Assembly (NCBI RefSeq): GCF_008271745.1
Contig: NZ_VKKZ01000024.1
Span: forward strand, 248,001 to 312,000
Direction: 5' to 3'
Source: Rufibacter glacialis
GTDB lineage: Bacteria; Bacteroidota; Bacteroidia; Cytophagales; Hymenobacteraceae
DNA: 64,000 nt
In this document: piece after piece, positions 1 through 8,511 of the stretch
How positions within the stretch are numbered: the first letter of the stretch is position 1
Layout of the letters: the number at the start of each line of letters is the position of its first letter
Notes under the pieces: generated by a model
What the model saw: only the letters and a program-made list of their open reading frames with translations
The model's database searches: none
What the model was told of the DNA's origin: nothing
Program-made: the position numbers and the translations under genes

Positions 1-234
1 ATACGTGGAACTTTCAAGTTGTGGAAAACTTTAGCGAATTCATCCGAACCTAAGGTTAGTTAGTTCGTACACACCAAAGCTTGTCAAAATAGTGATAAGC
101 TGATACAGAAGTAGGACACTAGAAGGCCAAGTTGTAATTTTTTAATAGAAGCTTAACCTTATGGTGATGATTGTTACTTGTTGCTTGACGTAAATTGCTT
201 GAGAAAGCCTAAATCACATTTAATTAGTTTGTTT

Positions 235-465
235 ATGAAATTTATTTTTAAGGTGTTGGTCTTAGTGGGGATTATCTTAGTAGGGAAGTTTTTGAAAGAA
301 GACACTTCTTCAGAAGTAGGAACAAACAGCCAGATCAAAACAGAAGACGCTTATTCTTTAAATAACCAGGAGAGGTACCCCTCCAATTCTCAGACCAAAA
401 ATTACTTAGTACCTACCACTAAAAAAGTTACCTCTGAAGAAACCTTTACTTACTCTTTCAATTAA
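235..465 (+). CDS. Small membrane-anchored or secreted hypothetical protein
   Basis: No family is recognised. The frame encodes 76 residues from the ATG at 235. It opens with one hydrophobic segment (MKFIFKVLVLVGIILVGKF), followed by about 55 polar residues rich in Ser, Thr, Asn and Lys, so the product would be a small exported or singly anchored protein. An in-frame TTG at 178 would add 19 residues ahead of the hydrophobic segment; the ATG is preferred because it puts that segment at the N-terminus. The gene and its upstream 230 bases are clearly more AT-rich than the rest of the window, which suggests recent acquisition or weak constraint. It converges on recG. It may not be a real gene. 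Confidence 0.4.
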   Translation: MKFIFKVLVLVGIILVGKFLKEDTSSEVGTNSQIKTEDAYSLNNQERYPSNSQTKNYLVPTTKKVTSEETFTYSFN

Positions 466-507
466 TCGCTCCTAAGAGCATACCTGTTAAAAGATTCAGA
501 CTCAGGT

Positions 508-2604
508 CTAGCTGATCCTGCTCCAGTTCACGGCGTTGTGGCTCAGTGACCGGATGTGCCGCAATAGGTTGGCATGTTCCGGAAGACTTAAGTCCGGGTC
601 TTTTTCTATTATCTCCAGGGCCGCATGGCGGCTCTCTTTCAGGATCTTGGCGTCTTTGGCCAGATCAGCGATCAACAGATCCAACACCCCGCTCTGTTGG
701 GTGCCCATCAAATCTCCCGGACCCCGCAGCTTCAAGTCAATGTCAGCGATCTCAAAGCCGTTGTTGGTGCGCACCATGGTCTCAATCCGGGTCTTGCCTT
801 CTTTGCTGAGTTTGTAGCCCGTCATGAGAATACAGTAGCTCTGCTCTGCACCCCGGCCCACGCGGCCGCGCAACTGGTGCAGCTGGGCCAACCCAAACCG
901 TTCTGAGTTCTCAATCACCATCACGCTGGCGTTAGGTACGTTCACTCCCACCTCAATCACGGTGGTGGCCACCATGATGTGCGTCTCGTGTTTCACGAAG
1001 CGCTGCATCTCAAAATCCTTGTCTTTGGGCTTCATCTTGCCGTGTACCATGCTCACCCGGTACTCAGGAAAAGCACGGGTCACGCTCTCGTAGCCATCCA
1101 TGAGGTCTTTGTAGTCCAGACCTTCAGATTCCTCAATGAGCGGGTACACAATGTAGATCTGCCGGCCCAGCTTGATCTGCTCCCGTATGAACCCGAAGAC
1201 TTTCAGGCGGTTGCTGTCATAGCGGTGCACGGTCACAATCTCTTTCCGGCCGGCGGGTAACTCATCAATCACCGAAACCTCCAGATCACCATAAAGGGTC
1301 ATGGCCAGCGTGCGGGGTATTGGCGTGGCCGTCATGACCAGCACGTGCGGAATGATACGTGGGTTCTTCTGCCAGAGCTTAGAGCGCTGGGCCACGCCAA
1401 AACGGTGCTGTTCGTCCACAATGCAGAGGCCCAGGTTCTGGAACTGCACCTCGTCTTCCAGCAGGGCGTGGGTGCCCACAATCATCTTCATCTCGCCACT
1501 GCGCAATTGCTCATGTAATACCCGCCGGTCTGCCTTTTTAGTGGAGCCGGTGAGTTTGCCCAGCAAGATGCCCAGCTTGTCAGCGAACTGTTTCAGGCCC
1601 TGGTAATGCTGGTCGGCCAGGATCTCCGTGGGGGCCATGATGCAGGCCTGGGCCCCGTTGTCGGTGGCCAGGAGCATGGTCACGAACGCCACAATGGTCT
1701 TGCCGCTGCCCACGTCGCCCTGCAGGAGGCGGTTCATCTGTTGGCCGCTGGTCACATCCTGGTAGATCTCGCGCACCACGCGCTTTTGGGCCCCGGTGAG
1801 GTCAAAGGGCAGGTGGTTCTTGTAGAAATCCGTGAGGGTAGGGGTTTTGGAGAAGACCTGCCCGGCCAGTTCGGCTTTGCGTTTGGTGCGGGTGCGTAGC
1901 AGCTTGAGCTGGGTGTAGAACAATTCCTCAAACTTGAGTCGGAAACGGGCCGCCTGCAGGGTGTCCCAGTTACTGGGGAAGTGCACCTGCAGCATGGCCT
2001 CGCGCTTAGACACCATGCGGTAATGGTCAACCAGGTCTGGGGTCAGGGTCTCTGACAGGTGCGTAGGCGCTTGCTTGAGCAGGTCGGCCATCATCTTGCT
2101 GATGGCTTTGCTATCTACGCGGTGGTTCTTGAGTTTCTCAGAGGTATGGTAGACCGGCTGCAGAAAGCTCTGGCCTTGTTTTACCTCGGTGGCTTCTTCC
2201 AACTCTGGGTGCGCCATGTTGAATTTGCCGTTGAACAGGCTGGGCTTCCCGAAGGCGATGTACTCCTGATTTACCTTCAGTTGCACGTTGAGCCATTTCA
2301 CGCCCTTGAACCATACCAGTTCCAATTCGCCGGAGGCATCGCGGATCACCACGGAAAGGCGCTGCTTCCGGCCTTCGCCTATGAGGTTCTTGTCCATGAT
2401 GCGGCCCTTGATCTGCACGTACTGCATGTCCTCGGTGAGGTCTGCGATGGCGTGGAACTGGGTACGGTCCATGTACCGGAAGGGGTAGTGCTGGATCAGG
2501 TCGCCGTAGGTGAAGATGCCCAGCTCCGTCTGCAGCAGACCGGCGCGCTGGGGCCCCACCCCTTTCAGGAATTCAATCTTGGTATGGAAAAAGCCGGATG
2601 ACAC
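508..2604 (-). CDS. recG: ATP-dependent DNA helicase RecG
   Basis: RecG remodels stalled replication forks and branch-migrates Holliday junctions. The 698 residues match the usual family length. The N-terminal third is the wedge/OB-fold region that grips branched DNA (FLKGVGPQRA near residue 13, typical of the family). The superfamily 2 motor follows: Walker A GDVGSGKT near residue 295, DEQH box (VDEQHRFG) near 396, TATPIPRT, and the C-terminal motif QLRGRVGRG. The start is GTG at 2604, because MSSGFFHTKIEFLKGVGP is the expected N-terminus and no better codon lies upstream. A family A palindrome sits about 20 bp upstream of the start. Identification is secure. Confidence 0.97.
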   Translation of the reverse strand: MSSGFFHTKIEFLKGVGPQRAGLLQTELGIFTYGDLIQHYPFRYMDRTQFHAIADLTEDMQYVQIKGRIMDKNLIGEGRKQRLSVVIRDASGELELVWFKGVKWLNVQLKVNQEYIAFGKPSLFNGKFNMAHPELEEATEVKQGQSFLQPVYHTSEKLKNHRVDSKAISKMMADLLKQAPTHLSETLTPDLVDHYRMVSKREAMLQVHFPSNWDTLQAARFRLKFEELFYTQLKLLRTRTKRKAELAGQVFSKTPTLTDFYKNHLPFDLTGAQKRVVREIYQDVTSGQQMNRLLQGDVGSGKTIVAFVTMLLATDNGAQACIMAPTEILADQHYQGLKQFADKLGILLGKLTGSTKKADRRVLHEQLRSGEMKMIVGTHALLEDEVQFQNLGLCIVDEQHRFGVAQRSKLWQKNPRIIPHVLVMTATPIPRTLAMTLYGDLEVSVIDELPAGRKEIVTVHRYDSNRLKVFGFIREQIKLGRQIYIVYPLIEESEGLDYKDLMDGYESVTRAFPEYRVSMVHGKMKPKDKDFEMQRFVKHETHIMVATTVIEVGVNVPNASVMVIENSERFGLAQLHQLRGRVGRGAEQSYCILMTGYKLSKEGKTRIETMVRTNNGFEIADIDLKLRGPGDLMGTQQSGVLDLLIADLAKDAKILKESRHAALEIIEKDPDLSLPEHANLLRHIRSLSHNAVNWSRIS

Positions 2605-2623
2605 CTATTGGGGAAGCAACTCT

Positions 2624-2661
2624 GTTTTTAAGCTTGTTTTCTGGAAACAGGCCCAGAAACG
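2624..2661. repeat. Family A dispersed palindrome (recG upstream copy)
   Basis: The left arm GTTTTTAAGCTTGTTTTC and right arm GAAACAGGCCCAGAAACG pair imperfectly around a short loop. The copy lies on the 5' side of recG, so it is not simply the terminator of that gene. Other copies are listed in the findings. Confidence 0.6.
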
Positions 2662-2797
2662 CCAGCCAAGCCGCCCTGTAAAATTACAGAAAAGAAAGCA
2701 GGCAGACCAACCGCCCAGCCATTCAGTTTCAAAGGCGTTTTAGGGAAAGCAGGCAGGAAGTAGGTGCTGGGCATTTTCTTTATCTGGCTGCGAGGCG

Positions 2798-2835
2798 ATT
2801 TAAGGGCGGTTTTCTGCAAAAGAACCCCTAAACGA
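2798..2835. repeat. Family A dispersed palindrome
   Basis: The left arm TTTAAGGGCGGTTTTC and right arm AAAAGAACCCCTAAACG form an imperfect inverted repeat of the same type and size as the other family A copies. Confidence 0.55.
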
Positions 2836-3093
2836 AGAAGGTTGAATGGTTCATGCCTGGAGAGAAAGAACCAGGAGAAGGCACCGTGCGAATAATCCTC
2901 TATCGGTTACTAGGTGGTTCAGTAAGGGGTAGACGTTGTTTTTGGGGTATTTTTGCGAAAAGAAGCCGAAAGCTTGGGCCAAGCCATAGGGGCAACGGTT
3001 GCGTTTAAAGGAAGGAGAAAGGCGGGTGGGCGTGTTAAAAGGAAAGCGCCTGCCGTCGCCACAGTTTCATTAGGGGCAAAGGCAAAAGATACA

Positions 3094-4170
3094 ATGGAAA
3101 ACACGTCTTCTGGGTGGGTACGCCGCGAACTGAGATCTCTGGTAGAGCTGAAGGAAACGCAGCGCCTGTGGCATATTGCCCTATTGGCTGCGCTCTGCGT
3201 GGGCATTCCGCTATTGGTGGGGTATTATTTTGACGCTCTTCCGTACGGTATTTTGGCCTGCACCGGGGGGCTGGTGATCTTGTATCTGCCCCTTACCTCA
3301 GTGGCGCACCGCATGGTCACCTTGTTGGTGTGCTCCTTTGGGTTTATGGTTTCCTTCACCGTGGGCATCAGCTTTAGTTTCCATCCGGTTCTGTCTTCCG
3401 TGGTGCTGGGGCTGTTCGCGCTCACGGTGCATTGGGTGGTGAACTTCTTTTCGCTTCGGCCACCCGGAAACTTCTTTTTCATTATGGTGGCCACCATTGC
3501 CAGTTGTATGCCTTTTGAGCTGGAGACCATTCCCAGTCGGGTTGGTTTTGTGGGCTTGGGGACTATGCTGGCCTGCGGGCTGGCGTTTTTCTACAGCCTG
3601 TACATCACCCGCAAGCACCCGCCCCGCCGGCCAATAATCGTCAGGAAGAACACGTACACCAGTTTGTTTGAGGCCGTTATTATTGGGGTGTTTGTGGGAG
3701 GCTCCTTGCTGGTGGGGCATCTGTTGCCGGTAGACAACCCGTACTGGATTCCTATTTCCTGCGCCGCCGTCATGCAGGGCGTGAGCCTGCAGCATGTCTG
3801 GCAACGGAGCTTCCACCGCATTCTGGGTACGTTTCTGGGCATGGGGCTAGCCTGGGGATTGCTGTTGCTGAACCTGACGCCTTTGCGTGTATGCCTGAGC
3901 ATTATGCTGTTGCAGTTCATCATTGAGATTCTGGTGGTGCGCAACTACGGGCTGGCTGTCGTCTTCATCACGCCCCTCACTATCTTACTGGCCGAGGCGG
4001 GAAGCGCCATGACTGCCCTACCTAACGCCTTGATCCTGGCCCGCATGCTGGATATTTTCATTGGAAGCATGATTGGTGCCCTGGGCGGTTGGTTCCTGCA
4101 CCACGAGCAGCTTAGGACCAAAGCGGAGCGGCAGATCAGGAAGACAAGGGTAGGTTTCCTGCGGCGCTAG
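3094..4170 (+). CDS. FUSC-family membrane protein (aromatic-acid-exporter-like)
   Basis: A 358-residue polytopic inner-membrane protein with two blocks of hydrophobic helices (about residues 25-170 and 190-330) separated by a basic cytoplasmic stretch (RKHPPRRPIIVRKN). This two-block layout is typical of fusaric-acid-resistance/YccS-type FUSC proteins, which export aromatic acids or other small organic compounds; the substrate cannot be read here. The ATG at 3094 (MENTSSGWVRREL) is chosen. The open frame reaches a TTG at 2953, but the extra 47 residues are basic and low-complexity. A bidirectional hairpin terminator follows at 4322-4355. The gene stands alone. Confidence 0.85.
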   Translation: MENTSSGWVRRELRSLVELKETQRLWHIALLAALCVGIPLLVGYYFDALPYGILACTGGLVILYLPLTSVAHRMVTLLVCSFGFMVSFTVGISFSFHPVLSSVVLGLFALTVHWVVNFFSLRPPGNFFFIMVATIASCMPFELETIPSRVGFVGLGTMLACGLAFFYSLYITRKHPPRRPIIVRKNTYTSLFEAVIIGVFVGGSLLVGHLLPVDNPYWIPISCAAVMQGVSLQHVWQRSFHRILGTFLGMGLAWGLLLLNLTPLRVCLSIMLLQFIIEILVVRNYGLAVVFITPLTILLAEAGSAMTALPNALILARMLDIFIGSMIGALGGWFLHHEQLRTKAERQIRKTRVGFLRR

Positions 4171-4321
4171 GGGCCTTGAAAGAAACAAGATTTTTTGGGG
4201 CAATGCTTCTTAGGCTTATCCCACGGTTTCACCCTGTTTCCCTAAAAGAAGCCTCAAAACTAGACACAAGCTACTGGCAGCCAGGGAAGGCGCGCGAGGC
4301 GTAGTTAAAACCCCTGCAACG

Positions 4322-4355
4322 CAAAGTAGGGCGGCGCAATTGCCGCCCTACTTTG
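4322..4355. terminator. Bidirectional rho-independent terminator
   Basis: A perfect 14-bp stem, CAAAGTAGGGCGGC pairing with GCCGCCCTACTTTG around a 6-nt loop. It lies between the convergent FUSC gene and HIU hydrolase gene and can serve both strands. Confidence 0.8.
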
Positions 4356-4369
4356 TTTAAAAACTCTGC

Positions 4370-4777
4370 TTAATTTCCCCGGTACGTGGAGTAGCCGAAG
4401 GGCGAAAGCGTGATGGGCACGTGGTAATGGTTTTGGTCCTTGATTTGGAAAACCACCTCTATAAACGGATAGAAGCTTTCGGTCTTTTTGCTTTTGAAGT
4501 AGTCTGCCGTGAGAAACGTGAGCCGGTATATACCTTTCTCAGACTTCTTGTAGTCCAGGAAATCTTTGATGCGGCCATTCTCATCAGTGGTCTTGGAGTC
4601 AACCGCCGTCCAGGCTTTGGTCTTTTCATTAAGCTTCTCCAGGTTGACCTTCACGCCCGGAGCCGGTTGGCCGGTAGAAATGTCCAGGATGTGGCTAGAC
4701 AACTGGTGGGTGGGGGTTTGCGCGAACCCGAAGGTGGTAATAGCGCAGAACAGAAGACTAAAGAAAATGCTTTTCAT
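4370..4777 (-). CDS. uraH: 5-hydroxyisourate hydrolase (transthyretin-like), secreted form
   Basis: HIU hydrolase converts 5-hydroxyisourate, the product of uricase, to OHCU in urate breakdown. The mature part carries the family marks in order: HILDISTGQPAPGV near the N-terminus (catalytic His), DENGRIKDF (Arg) and the C-terminal HYHVPITLSPFGYSTYRGN with the conserved His and a YRG tail, here ending in Asn rather than the usual Ser. The ATG at 4777 gives a 135-residue protein with a clear signal peptide (MKSIFFSLLFCAITTFGFAQ), so it acts in the periplasm or outside. The longer frame upstream overlaps the neighbouring gene and is rejected. It lies 16 bp behind the GlcG-like gene. No uricase or OHCU decarboxylase is nearby. 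Confidence 0.93.
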   Translation of the reverse strand: MKSIFFSLLFCAITTFGFAQTPTHQLSSHILDISTGQPAPGVKVNLEKLNEKTKAWTAVDSKTTDENGRIKDFLDYKKSEKGIYRLTFLTADYFKSKKTESFYPFIEVVFQIKDQNHYHVPITLSPFGYSTYRGN

Positions 4778-4793
4778 ATGTTGGTTTTTATGG

Positions 4794-5336
4794 TTAACGG
4801 GTGGTGGTGTTTGCTTCGGGCAAGAGGGCTGCTCTGGCAATGGCGTCGTCTTGCTCAGGTCCGCCGCCGCCGGCAATGCCCAGGCCGCCAATGACTTTGC
4901 CCTCATGCCACAGCGGAATGCCGCCGCCTAGCAGCAGCAACTCCGGTAAATGGGCCAGGTTCTCCGTGTCGGGGTTGGTTTTGGCGTTTCGGCCCAGGGT
5001 GAGCGTAGCCGTTTTGGTGGAAAGGGCGGTATAGGCTTTCCGGCGGGCGGCTTCAGTGTTATGAGGACCCACGCCATCGCCGCGCGTGAGCAGAAGGACT
5101 TCGCCGGAGGCATCCACCACCGCCACTGATACCACCTTCTGCGTAGAAGCCGCTTTCGCCTGGGCGCGGCCCAGCATGTCAAGGGCGGCGGAAAGGGTGA
5201 GTTGGTGGGCCTCAGATACGAGAGGTGCCTTGGCTTCCGCTACGGGAACCGGGTGGCGGGAGGTACCCTTGGGAGAGGTGCCTTGGGCGAAGGTGAAAAG
5301 GGGAAAGAAAAGGAGGACGAAGAAGCTGTATCTCAT
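4794..5336 (-). CDS. Secreted GlcG/HbpS-like (DUF336) protein
   Basis: A 180-residue protein with an N-terminal signal peptide (MRYSFFVLLFFPLFTFAQG) and one GlcG/HbpS domain from about residue 45: the strand-helix pattern VVSVAVVDASGEVLLLTRGDG, a helix rich in Ala/Arg/Lys, and the glycine-rich end GKVIGGLGIAGGGGPEQDD that marks this family. Characterised relatives bind haem (HbpS) or sit in glycolate operons (GlcG); the ligand here is unknown. It is followed after 16 bp by HIU hydrolase and preceded by a Crp/Fnr regulator on the same strand, so the three probably form one unit. Both enzyme-like products are exported, which hints at a shared periplasmic task. Confidence 0.88.
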   Translation of the reverse strand: MRYSFFVLLFFPLFTFAQGTSPKGTSRHPVPVAEAKAPLVSEAHQLTLSAALDMLGRAQAKAASTQKVVSVAVVDASGEVLLLTRGDGVGPHNTEAARRKAYTALSTKTATLTLGRNAKTNPDTENLAHLPELLLLGGGIPLWHEGKVIGGLGIAGGGGPEQDDAIARAALLPEANTTTR

Positions 5337-5400
5337 GGTACTTTATTGGTGTAAAGCTACCCGAAGTACAAACCGGAAACATTGCCCCAGGGCAACATTT

Positions 5401-5970
5401 TCAGAGCTTGGCTTTTAACCGGCTCAGGGTAGAAGGGGAGAGCCCCAGATAAGAGGCCGCTATCTTGTTGGAAACCCGCAGCAGGAAATCAGGTTGATGT
5501 TGTATCACCCACTGAATCTTCTCCAGGGCATCAAAGCCCTGAAAGCCGTAGATCCGTTTCTGCGCCGTGATAAAGCCCAGTTCCAGGATCTGCCGGTAGA
5601 TGAACGCGAACTGGGGAATGGTGTCTACCAATTGGTAAAAGTCTGCCCGGGAGATTTGCAGCAGGTCAGATTTCTCAATGGTCTGCATGTACTCAAAGGC
5701 GGGGGTATGCTCAATGAAGCTGGGCAAAGCGGTGCCAAAGCCTCCTTCAAAAGCGAAGAACCGCGAAGTCTCCAGCCCTTCTTTGTTGATGGTGTACATC
5801 CTGATGCAGCCTTTGTTGACGAAATAATAGTGCTGGCACGTTTGCCCGTACTGGAGCAGGAATTGGTTCCGCTTGGTTTTCAGGGGGCTGAAATGGGAAC
5901 AGATGAACGCCAGGGTGGCTTCGTCTATGGTGGTCCTGGCCGTTAGATAGTCCCGTAGTAGCTGGTACAT
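5401..5970 (-). CDS. Crp/Fnr-family transcriptional regulator
   Basis: A 189-residue regulator. Residues 20-125 form the cyclic-nucleotide-binding-like beta-roll (FLLQYGQTCQHYYFVNKGCI and following strands), then a dimer helix, and the C-terminus ends in a winged-helix reader (KIAASYLGLSPSTLSRLKAK). The cNMP phosphate-binding Arg/Glu pattern is not obvious, as in many Bacteroidota members whose ligand is unknown. The ATG at 5970 is chosen. The frame continues upstream to 6384 but that part is low-complexity and matches nothing. The GlcG-like gene begins 64 bp downstream on the same strand, so this is the likely local regulator of it and of HIU hydrolase (inference). Confidence 0.9.
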   Translation of the reverse strand: MYQLLRDYLTARTTIDEATLAFICSHFSPLKTKRNQFLLQYGQTCQHYYFVNKGCIRMYTINKEGLETSRFFAFEGGFGTALPSFIEHTPAFEYMQTIEKSDLLQISRADFYQLVDTIPQFAFIYRQILELGFITAQKRIYGFQGFDALEKIQWVIQHQPDFLLRVSNKIAASYLGLSPSTLSRLKAKL

Positions 5971-6460
5971 GGTTGGTGGGTAGGTGTTCTGTGTATGCCT
6001 GCTTTCAAATGTACGTGAGCCATGGGTGGAGGTCCAGCCACGAGGTGTCCTTTTCTCTGGTCGGAGTTTTCCTAGTTTACCCTTTGGCTTACCTGTCTTG
6101 ATACGCCCAAAGTATTCCCTGTACCGGGGCCAACGCATTTTTGAGACTAGCCATAATGATGCCGGGGAGGTTGAGTTTGGCCGTTCATCATGTTGCTCGG
6201 GTATACCCTGCCGGCAGGGTAAAGGACTTTTCCAAGGCTCGTTTTGACCTGTAAAGAACGTTTTACGATAGGGGCCACAGATAACTGGTTCAAGGCTGGT
6301 TAGTTTAAGTATGGGTATTGGCTGGGGCGTTTGGGGCGTGGATTTTAAAAGTAAGACCTGAAACAACAACCTTGAAGTAGCCATCTAAGGGAAAGGGGTT
6401 ATGGTAGGGCAGACTTGGTTGGCGTCAAACCACTAGGTGCAGGACCGGCGGCAGGGACAT
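5971..6460. other. Gap upstream of the Crp/Fnr regulator
   Basis: About 490 bp with no convincing gene. Open frames here are short, rich in Pro, Arg and Ser, and resemble no protein family. No repeat of the dispersed families was recognised. It presumably carries the promoter of the regulator. Confidence 0.4.
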
Positions 6461-6501
6461 AAAAAAGCCGGCTAACCCTGCAGGGGGCTAGCCGGCTTTT
6501 T
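6461..6501. terminator. Rho-independent terminator after gldD
   Basis: A GC-rich stem, AAAAAGCCGGCTA pairing with TAGCCGGCTTTTT, with A/T runs on both sides. It lies 36 bp beyond the gldD stop and closes the leftward mutY-ssb-gldE-gldD unit. Confidence 0.8.
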
Positions 6502-6537
6502 CAGTCTGGTTTGAGAAAAGTAGTCCCAGAACGGCTT

Positions 6538-7137
6538 CTACTTTACCTGCTGGGTCCAGTGCAGGGTGTTGAGAAGGTGCACCGCATCTTTCTTCAGGTA
6601 TTCAATCACCGGGGCCAGGGAATCATTAGAGGTGGCCGTTCTGAAGTAAAGGGCTCCCCTAAAGAAATGCCTGGAACTGTCAGTGAGGTAGAACTGGAAC
6701 TGGCTGGGTACTTCGCCCTCCAGTTCAAACACGCTGGCGGTGATGCCGGTGGGCGTCTTGATCTGGCTTTCCTCAATGGCGTAGGCCTTGATCTGGTGCC
6801 GGGAGGTCAGTTTGCGGGCATCCTCTACCAGGTCATTGAACATCTTGGGGTCCTGGTTGAAGTTCTTGTACGTGAGCTGGATGTTGGCTTTGAACCGGGG
6901 GTAATAGATGTCTATCCAGTGCGGTTCGGCTATGCGCGAAGAGTCTTTCAGTATCTTGGCGTACACAGAGTGCTCAAACGTATATGGGTGCCGCTCCTGC
7001 AGTTGCACATATTTCGCCTCTGGCAGGTCAATGCGGTTATAGCCTTTGGGTTTAGGGGTATAGTCTTCCGTGCAGCCAATCAAAAACAGGAAACCACACA
7101 GAAAGGCGGTGACCAACAAGGGATTATTCTTTTTCAT
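6538..7137 (-). CDS. gldD: Gliding motility lipoprotein GldD
   Basis: GldD is a lipoprotein needed for gliding motility in Flavobacterium and is conserved in Bacteroidota with the type IX secretion and gliding machinery. The 199 residues start with a lipoprotein signal (MKKNNPLLVTAFLCGFLFLIGC, lipobox ending in Cys near residue 22). The family block YTPKPKGYNRIDLPEAKY follows, then YTFEHSVYAKI and HWIDIYYPRFKANIQLTY. The reading frame overlaps the end of gldE by 14 bp, so the two are translationally linked. Identification rests on these blocks and on the ssb-gldE-gldD order, which is conserved in the phylum. Confidence 0.92.
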   Translation of the reverse strand: MKKNNPLLVTAFLCGFLFLIGCTEDYTPKPKGYNRIDLPEAKYVQLQERHPYTFEHSVYAKILKDSSRIAEPHWIDIYYPRFKANIQLTYKNFNQDPKMFNDLVEDARKLTSRHQIKAYAIEESQIKTPTGITASVFELEGEVPSQFQFYLTDSSRHFFRGALYFRTATSNDSLAPVIEYLKKDAVHLLNTLHWTQQVK

Positions 7138-8485
7138 TATGGGAGTGGGGCACTGCCTCGTGCACCCGTACTTGCTTTATTTTCTTACTGTCAGCGGCCT
7201 CTATCCGGAAGTGGTAAGGACCTAGCTGTATTTCTTCGCCCGGAAGCGGGATGCGAGCGAACAGCCGGAGCATCAAACCAGCCACCGACTCCACCTCGCC
7301 TCTTATTTCCTTGAGCAGCTCAGCCGGCGGGTCTACCACCTTGCAGAAGTCATGCAGAGAGGTGCGGCCTTCAAACAGGAACGTGTTCTCGTCCAGCTGC
7401 GTATAGTAGTGGTCTTCTTCTTCGTCCAGCTCATCATGGATTTCCCCTACTATCTCCTCAATCACGTCTTCTAAAGTGATAAGCCCGGTGGTGTCACCGT
7501 ATTCGTTCACTACTATGGCCATGTGTACCCGCCGCTCCTGGAACTCGCGCAGCAGCTCATCTATCTTCTTCGTTTCCGGTACAAAGTACGGGGTTCTGAT
7601 CAGGTTTTGCCAGACAAAGTCGGCGGGGGCGTTCAGGTAAGGCAGCAGGTCTTTCACGTATAAGACCCCGTCTATCTTGTCAAGGCCCTGGGTGTAGACC
7701 GGTATGCGGGAGTAGCCCCCCTGGTGGATCTGCTTGAGCAGGGCCGGGAACGGCATGCGGCGGTGCAGCCCGATGATGTCTGCCCGCGCCCGCATGATTT
7801 GCTTGACCGTGATGGAACTGAAGTTTACAATGGCCTTCAGCAGCCCTTTTTCCTGGGGAGAGGCGGGCTCCAAAGGAGCCTGGTCCAGCGAATGGGACAG
7901 TTCCTCTGAGGCCGAGGGAGCGCCAAACGCTACCCGGGTGCGGCCCACCAGGTGCTGTACCGGCAAGATCAAAGCCACAAACGGCCGGGCAAGCGCCTGG
8001 GTCAGGTGCAGCACGGGCAGCAGCACGAGAGAGGTTGTTTTCTCCTGTTTGCGCCTTGCCCACTGAATGAGGCCCAGGCGCAGCACCAGCAATAGCGTGG
8101 TCACGCCTAAAGTGTAGGCAATGGTGATGGCCCAGAAGGAAGCGGTGGGTGGAACAAGCCGGTCCAGTAGCCAGAAGCCGGTAAGGCCCAGCAGCACCTG
8201 GAGGGTGGCCGCCAGAAAGGCACCACCAATTACCATCTTCTCTGGGCTTTCAAAGATAGAAAGCGGGGGCAATGGGGTTCTCTGTCTGGAAGTGGTGGGG
8301 TAGGTGCTGTTGCCTAATACCTGTTGAAAAGCGGCCAGCGCCGCTGCTAGGAGCAGGATGCCGCCAAAGAGCAGCACAAATAAGGCAGTGGGCAGAACCC
8401 AAGATGCCTCAGGGCCAGTTGAAAGGGATAAAGTTAAGAGAGAGCCCCAACTGGAGGGCTCTCCTAATGATGGTATACTTTCCAA
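7124..8485 (-). CDS. gldE: Gliding motility-associated protein GldE (CBS-domain membrane protein)
   Basis: GldE is a CorC/HlyC-type membrane protein next to gldD, on which its gliding role depends. Four hydrophobic segments occupy roughly residues 20-200 (the CNNM/DUF21-like part). A pair of CBS domains follows (MRARADIIGLHRRMPFPALL onward and VPETKKIDELLREFQERRVH onward), then the CorC transporter-associated domain at the C-terminus (LFEGRTSLHDFCKVVDPPAE to QLGPYHFRIEAADSKKIKQV). The 453-residue length is normal. It begins 26 bp after ssb and overlaps gldD. CorC-like relatives handle Mg or Co, but the role here is taken from operon context. Confidence 0.92.
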   Translation of the reverse strand: MESIPSLGEPSSWGSLLTLSLSTGPEASWVLPTALFVLLFGGILLLAAALAAFQQVLGNSTYPTTSRQRTPLPPLSIFESPEKMVIGGAFLAATLQVLLGLTGFWLLDRLVPPTASFWAITIAYTLGVTTLLLVLRLGLIQWARRKQEKTTSLVLLPVLHLTQALARPFVALILPVQHLVGRTRVAFGAPSASEELSHSLDQAPLEPASPQEKGLLKAIVNFSSITVKQIMRARADIIGLHRRMPFPALLKQIHQGGYSRIPVYTQGLDKIDGVLYVKDLLPYLNAPADFVWQNLIRTPYFVPETKKIDELLREFQERRVHMAIVVNEYGDTTGLITLEDVIEEIVGEIHDELDEEEDHYYTQLDENTFLFEGRTSLHDFCKVVDPPAELLKEIRGEVESVAGLMLRLFARIPLPGEEIQLGPYHFRIEAADSKKIKQVRVHEAVPHSHNEKE

Positions 8486-8511
8486 AACGTGAAGTTTGGT
8501 TCAACAATAAG

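Larger units (their letters stand above)
2605..3093. other. Gap between recG and the FUSC gene with two family A palindromes
   Basis: The recG and FUSC genes diverge from this 489-bp gap. It holds family A palindromes at 2624-2661 and 2798-2835 and one box matching the Bacteroidota -7 consensus (TATTTTTG, 2948-2955) facing the FUSC gene. No protein-coding frame here is convincing. The open frame that extends the FUSC protein upstream to a TTG at 2953 is basic and low in complexity. Confidence 0.5.

Noticed and set aside
2953-3093. Upstream extension of the FUSC protein from a TTG
   Set aside because: Basic, low-complexity residues before the first helix; the ATG at 3094 fits better.
5971-6384. 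N-terminal extension of the Crp/Fnr regulator
   Set aside because: The extra residues are low-complexity, and the conserved domain begins right after the ATG at 5970.
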